From positions 620,001 to 684,000 of the forward strand of contig NZ_OZ255835.1 in assembly GCF_965277665.1 (NCBI RefSeq): a stretch of DNA of 64,000 nt, in the 5' to 3' direction. The DNA comes from Lichenicoccus sp965277665. Its GTDB lineage: Bacteria > Pseudomonadota > Alphaproteobacteria > Acetobacterales > Acetobacteraceae. Both the position numbers and the translations under genes were made by a program. The notes beneath the pieces are model-generated. The model worked only from the letters and a program-made list of their open reading frames with translations. It searched no databases and was not told the DNA's origin. Positions 60,625-64,000 of the stretch are shown here, one piece after another; the first letter of the stretch is position 1; each line of letters begins with the position of its first letter.

Positions 60625-62841
60625 ATGACGGCGCATATCCTGTTCGGCGCCACCTCGGCGTCCGGGCTCTCCCTGTGGGCGACGCTCGGCAGCAGCCCCG
60701 GCGCCGTGAACCTCGGCGTGCCGATCACGGCGGATTTCGATCCGGTTCGTATCGGCACCGAGACCCTGTTCATCGGCGGCGCCGGCGGGGTGCCCCGGCT
60801 CTTCAGGACCGACGGCACCGCGGCGGGAACCAGCCTCGTCGGGTTGCCGTCCAGTGCGGGATCGATCACCGCGATGGCGGCGTTCGATGGCCTGGCCGCG
60901 GTCGCGACGACCGGAGCGGACGGCGCCGGCTCGCTCTGGATCTCGAACGGCACCACGTCGCTTTGCATCAGCACCGGCCTGGTCGTCAGCGCCATGCAGA
61001 CGGTCGGCGGCCTGCTATATTTCACCGGCCAGTCGGTGGCGTCCGATGTCGGCAGCAAGCGGCTGTACAGCAGCGACGGCACCGTCGCGGGAACGCACCG
61101 GATCACCTCCCAAGGCGTCCCGCTGGCAGCCGACGCCATCGCGGCGCTGCCCGGCGGCGGCCTCCTGCTCGAGAACGCCGCCAGCGGCACCCTCTGGACC
61201 ACGACCGGCACCGCCGCGGCGCCGATCGCGCCCTCTGGCCTCGGCACCGTCGCCGGGCCGGGCGGCTTCCTGGCGCTGGACGGCGCCTTGCTGTTCAGCT
61301 TCACCGACGCCACCGGCAGCATGGCGCTGTGGCGCTCGACCGGGACCGGCGCCGGCACGCAACCGGTGCCGAGCGGGGGCACCGTGTTCGACAGCATCGG
61401 CGACCTGGTAGCCCTCGGCGGCGTCGCCCTGTTCACCGCCACCGACAGCAATGGCGCGACCGGCCTGTGGCGCACCAACGGGGCGGCCAGCACGCTGGTC
61501 GGGCGCTTCGCCGATGCCCAGGACCTGACCGCGTTCGGCGGCGAGGTTGCCTTCTCGGCACTGGATGCGAGCGGTCATCCGCAACTCTGGATCAGCGACG
61601 GAACCGCGGCCGGCACCCGCATGGTGCTGCCGCAAGGCGCTTCGGCGAACGGGCTCGATCCGGTCGGGCTGTTCGCCTATTTCGGCATGATCGGGTGCAC
61701 GGGGACCGACAGCGCCGGCCGGACCAGCCTGTGGCTCGGCGACGGCACCGCCGCCGGCACCACCGAGGTCGCCGCGGCAACCGCCACCAGTTTCCAGACC
61801 GGCACCGAGGCGCTCGCCGGCAGCGGCCGCCTGGTGTCGCTCGCGGGCGTCGCGCATTCCGGCCCGTTCGCAGCGCTCGACGGGGATACCGTGCTCGGCG
61901 GGGCATCCGGTGGCGCCATCCTGGCCCCGGCCGGCGACGTCTCGGTCCAGGGAGGCAGCGGCGCGCTGAGCTTCACCGGCGGCAGCGGCAGTTGCACCGT
62001 CACCGGGGGCAGCGGCGCCTGCACCCTGTTCGGCGGCGCCGGCGGCGGCCTGTTCAGTGCCGGCAGCGCCGGCGGCAGCGTGCTGGTGGCGAGCGGCGGC
62101 AACACCACGCTCACCGGCGGGGGCGCCCTCGACCGGCTGTTCGGAGCCCCGGCCGGCGACACCACGATGGTCGCACCAACGGGTCGCGAGAGCCTGATCG
62201 GCGGCGGCGGCAACAGCGTCTTCTGGGGCGGTGCGACAGCCGGTGCCGTGATCTTCACCGGTGCCGGCACCGCCGCCGTGCTGGGACAGGCCGAGGGCGG
62301 CGACACCATCGTCGGCGGCAGCGGCGCGCTGCAGGTGACCAGCCGGAACGGCGAAGCGGTGTTCGGCGGCAGTGGCCCCACCACCGTCACCGGCAGCCTC
62401 GGCGGGGCGGATTCGATCATCGGCGGCAGCGGCGGCCTGGTGGTGCAGGGCCGCGGCGGCAACATGCTGGTGGTCGGCGGCAGCGGGGCCGCGTCGATTG
62501 CCGTCGGCAATGCGGCGGCCCTGCTGTTCCAGGGCAGCGGACCGATGGCGGCCAGTGCCGGCAGCGGCTGGTTCGAGGTCGTGGCAGGCCCGGGGGCTGC
62601 CACCATCGGTGCCGGCAGCAGCGGCGTCTCCATCGACGTGGTGAAGGGGGCGGCGGGCGGCAGCGACGTCGTCCGCGGCTTCAATCCCGCCATCAACCGG
62701 ATCGCGCTGTTCGGCTACCAGGCGTCAGACCTGCATCTGCATGCGCAGGGCGGCAACAGCACGCTCAGCGTATCCGACGGCACCACCATCACCCTGCTCG
62801 GCGTCGGGAACGCGGCGTCCGCGATCGACCGGATCGGGTAA
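60625..62841 (+). CDS. Large ELWxxDGT-repeat/RTX-like secreted protein
   Basis: 738 residues, no N-terminal signal and no membrane helix. Residues 1-410 hold about eight ELWxxDGTxxGT-type repeats (RLFRTDGTAAGTS, QLWISDGTAAGTR, SLWLGDGTAAGTT). Residues 430-680 are Gly/Ser-rich short repeats (GGSGALSFTGGSGSCTVTGG) likely to form a beta roll. The end (DVVRGFNPAINRIALFGY ... LSVSDGTTITLLGV) is like the C-terminal region of type I-secreted RTX proteins. Export by a type I system is therefore likely; no transporter gene is nearby. Placement between mrdA and rodA is unusual. Followed by element A copy 4. Confidence 0.78.
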   Translation: MTAHILFGATSASGLSLWATLGSSPGAVNLGVPITADFDPVRIGTETLFIGGAGGVPRLFRTDGTAAGTSLVGLPSSAGSITAMAAFDGLAAVATTGADGAGSLWISNGTTSLCISTGLVVSAMQTVGGLLYFTGQSVASDVGSKRLYSSDGTVAGTHRITSQGVPLAADAIAALPGGGLLLENAASGTLWTTTGTAAAPIAPSGLGTVAGPGGFLALDGALLFSFTDATGSMALWRSTGTGAGTQPVPSGGTVFDSIGDLVALGGVALFTATDSNGATGLWRTNGAASTLVGRFADAQDLTAFGGEVAFSALDASGHPQLWISDGTAAGTRMVLPQGASANGLDPVGLFAYFGMIGCTGTDSAGRTSLWLGDGTAAGTTEVAAATATSFQTGTEALAGSGRLVSLAGVAHSGPFAALDGDTVLGGASGGAILAPAGDVSVQGGSGALSFTGGSGSCTVTGGSGACTLFGGAGGGLFSAGSAGGSVLVASGGNTTLTGGGALDRLFGAPAGDTTMVAPTGRESLIGGGGNSVFWGGATAGAVIFTGAGTAAVLGQAEGGDTIVGGSGALQVTSRNGEAVFGGSGPTTVTGSLGGADSIIGGSGGLVVQGRGGNMLVVGGSGAASIAVGNAAALLFQGSGPMAASAGSGWFEVVAGPGAATIGAGSSGVSIDVVKGAAGGSDVVRGFNPAINRIALFGYQASDLHLHAQGGNSTLSVSDGTTITLLGVGNAASAIDRIG

Positions 62842-62844
62842 ATG

Positions 62845-62915
62845 TCGAATCGGGGTCTGGGGCCCCCACTGCTCCAAGACGGGGCCCCAGCGGGTCCAGG
62901 GCAAGAGCCCTGGCC
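62845..62915 (+). repeat. Element A, copy 4
   Basis: Starts three bases after the stop of the ELWxxDGT protein gene and ends about 45 bases before rodA. It contains CTGGGGCCCC/GGGGCCCCAG and a perfect 7-bp CCAGGGC/GCCCTGG stem (62896-62913). The second stem is followed by CCTTGCTT, only weakly T-rich. The leading hairpins 1 and 2 of copies 2 and 3 are absent. Confidence 0.75.
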
Positions 62916-62960
62916 TTGCTTCCTGGACAAGTCGATGCGAGCAAAGGCACGCTAATCTGC

Positions 62961-64000
62961 ATGATCACCGAGCGACGCCTGCGTCCCGGCCCGGCGCGGT
63001 TCGGGCTGCTGGCCCGGCTCGGCCGCATCAACTGGCTGTACGTCCTGCTGATCTGCCTGCTCGGCGGCGTCGGCTACGGGGCGCTATTCTCGGCCGGCGG
63101 CGGTTCGCCGGCACCGTATGCCGGCCCGCAGACGATCCGCTTCGGGGTCGGCGTGCTGCTGATGCTGACGCTGGCGATGATCCCGCCACGCCTGCTGATG
63201 CGGCTGGCCTGGCCGCTCTACGGCATCGCGCTAGGCCTGCTGGTGCTGGTCCTGCACATGGGCCATGTCGGCAAGGGGGCAGAGCGCTGGATCGTCATCG
63301 CCGGCGTGCAGCTGCAGCCGTCCGAATTCGCCAAGATCGCGCTGGTGCTGGCGCTGGCCAGCTATTTCCACCGCATCGGCTGGGAGCGGCTGGGCAACCC
63401 GCTGTTCCTGCTGCCGCCGGCGGCACTCGTGCTGGTGCCGGTGGCGCTGGTGCTGAGGGAGCCCAATCTCGGCACCGGGGCGATCACGGGGCTGGTCGGG
63501 CTCAGCCTGTTCGTCGCCGCCGGCATGCGGCTGTGGCAGATCGCGGTGCTGCTGCTGCCTCTGCCGGTGCTCGGACGGCTGGCGTTCGCCCACCTGCACG
63601 ACTACCAGCGCGCCCGCATCACCACCTTCCTGCATCCCGAGCAGGACCCGCTCGGGGCCGGCTACAACATCATCCAGTCCAAGATCGCGCTCGGCTCCGG
63701 CGGCCTCTGGGGGCAGGGCTACCTGCACGGCACCCAGGGCCAGCTCAACTTCCTGCCCGAGAAGCAGACCGACTTCATCTTCACCATGATCGCCGAGGAG
63801 TTCGGCCTGGTCGGCGGCCTGTCGGTGATCGCGCTGCTGCTGGCCCTCGTGCTGGGCGGCATGCTGATGGCGATCCGCGCGCGCAGCCAGTTCGGCCGGC
63901 TGCTCGCACTCGGCATCTCGATGAACTTCTTCCTGTACTGTGCGGTCAACCTGTCGATGGTGATGGGGGTGATCCCGGTCGGCGGCGTGCCGCTGCCGCT
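62961..64000 (+). CDS. rodA: Rod shape-determining protein RodA, 3' end missing
   Basis: SEDS-family peptidoglycan glycosyltransferase that works with PBP2. 346 codons are visible from ATG 62961 (MITERRLRPGPARFGLLARL) and the frame is open at the window end; about 30-40 residues are missing from a normal length near 380. Many hydrophobic helices are present, with the SEDS signatures WIVIAGVQLQPSEFAKIAL, REPNLGTGA, GAGYNIIQSKIALGSGGLWG and LNFLPEKQTDFIFTMIAEEFG (catalytic Asp region). It ends the mre cluster, 119 bases after the ELWxxDGT gene. Confidence 0.95.
   Translation, partial: MITERRLRPGPARFGLLARLGRINWLYVLLICLLGGVGYGALFSAGGGSPAPYAGPQTIRFGVGVLLMLTLAMIPPRLLMRLAWPLYGIALGLLVLVLHMGHVGKGAERWIVIAGVQLQPSEFAKIALVLALASYFHRIGWERLGNPLFLLPPAALVLVPVALVLREPNLGTGAITGLVGLSLFVAAGMRLWQIAVLLLPLPVLGRLAFAHLHDYQRARITTFLHPEQDPLGAGYNIIQSKIALGSGGLWGQGYLHGTQGQLNFLPEKQTDFIFTMIAEEFGLVGGLSVIALLLALVLGGMLMAIRARSQFGRLLALGISMNFFLYCAVNLSMVMGVIPVGGVPLP

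Overview
The window is about 70% GC, densely coded DNA from an alphaproteobacterium, most likely a member of the Acetobacteraceae (inference). Pointers are the glcDEF-glcB block, an RNase E with an acidic insert in its S1 domain, a Hint_2 domain joined to 'GWA'-type modules and a glycosyltransferase, mreBCD-mrdA-rodA, and the codon use. No rRNA, tRNA or CRISPR array was found.

Layout. 1-7.0 kb: glycolate oxidase glcDEF (glcD lacks its 5' end), malate synthase G and a PanE-like reductase, a glycolate-to-malate route. 7.06-8.08 kb: a lower-GC island with a lambda-R-type lytic transglycosylase and an unknown small protein. 8.1-9.9 kb: OpgH/MdoH-like glucosyltransferase. 10-12.8 kb: sugar cassette (TIM-barrel isomerase, RpiR regulator, ribokinase-like kinase). 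12.8-17.3 kb: MetX-like hydrolase, then MDR dehydrogenase, PTPS-like protein, GT4 glycosyltransferase and a lone RibD-C reductase, which together suggest a modified, possibly glycosylated, pterin. 17.3-19.5 kb: flavin reductase and MFS transporter. 19.6-27.3 kb: signalling block (bacteriophytochrome-GGDEF-EAL, DCC protein, SDR, PAS-GGDEF-EAL, GAF histidine kinase). 27.3-31.7 kb: NCS2 purine permease, guaB, rsmB. 31.8-40 kb: receiver-like orphan, L,D-transpeptidase, OmpR-type regulator, DsbA-like protein, degenerate gamma-glutamyltransferase lipoprotein, aminotransferase, SDR, TIGR03862-type flavoprotein. 40.2-44.6 kb: a 1091-residue Gly-rich/Hint/glycosyltransferase fusion and a sulfotransferase. 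44.6-46.1 kb: an IS110-superfamily element with a candidate bridge-RNA region. 46.1-54.9 kb: secreted adenosine deaminase, rne, amidase, Gly-zipper lipoprotein, leuA. 55-64 kb: two small Gly-zipper lipoproteins, then mreB-mreC-mreD-mrdA, a 738-residue ELWxxDGT/RTX-like protein, and rodA running off the window.

Two dispersed structured repeat families stand out. Element A (about 70-125 bp; four copies near 17.3, 30.4, 53.2 and 62.9 kb) and element B (about 163 bp; full copies at 33.9 and 58.5 kb, possible remnant at 46.07 kb) keep their hairpins through compensatory base changes. Both full B copies begin inside the stop codon of the preceding gene. The IS110-type insertion sits beside the possible B remnant, and a hairpin in its non-coding end carries an 11-nt match to that flank, as a bridge-RNA target guide would. 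That, the Gly-rich/Hint/GT fusion and the pterin-type cluster are the most interesting leads.
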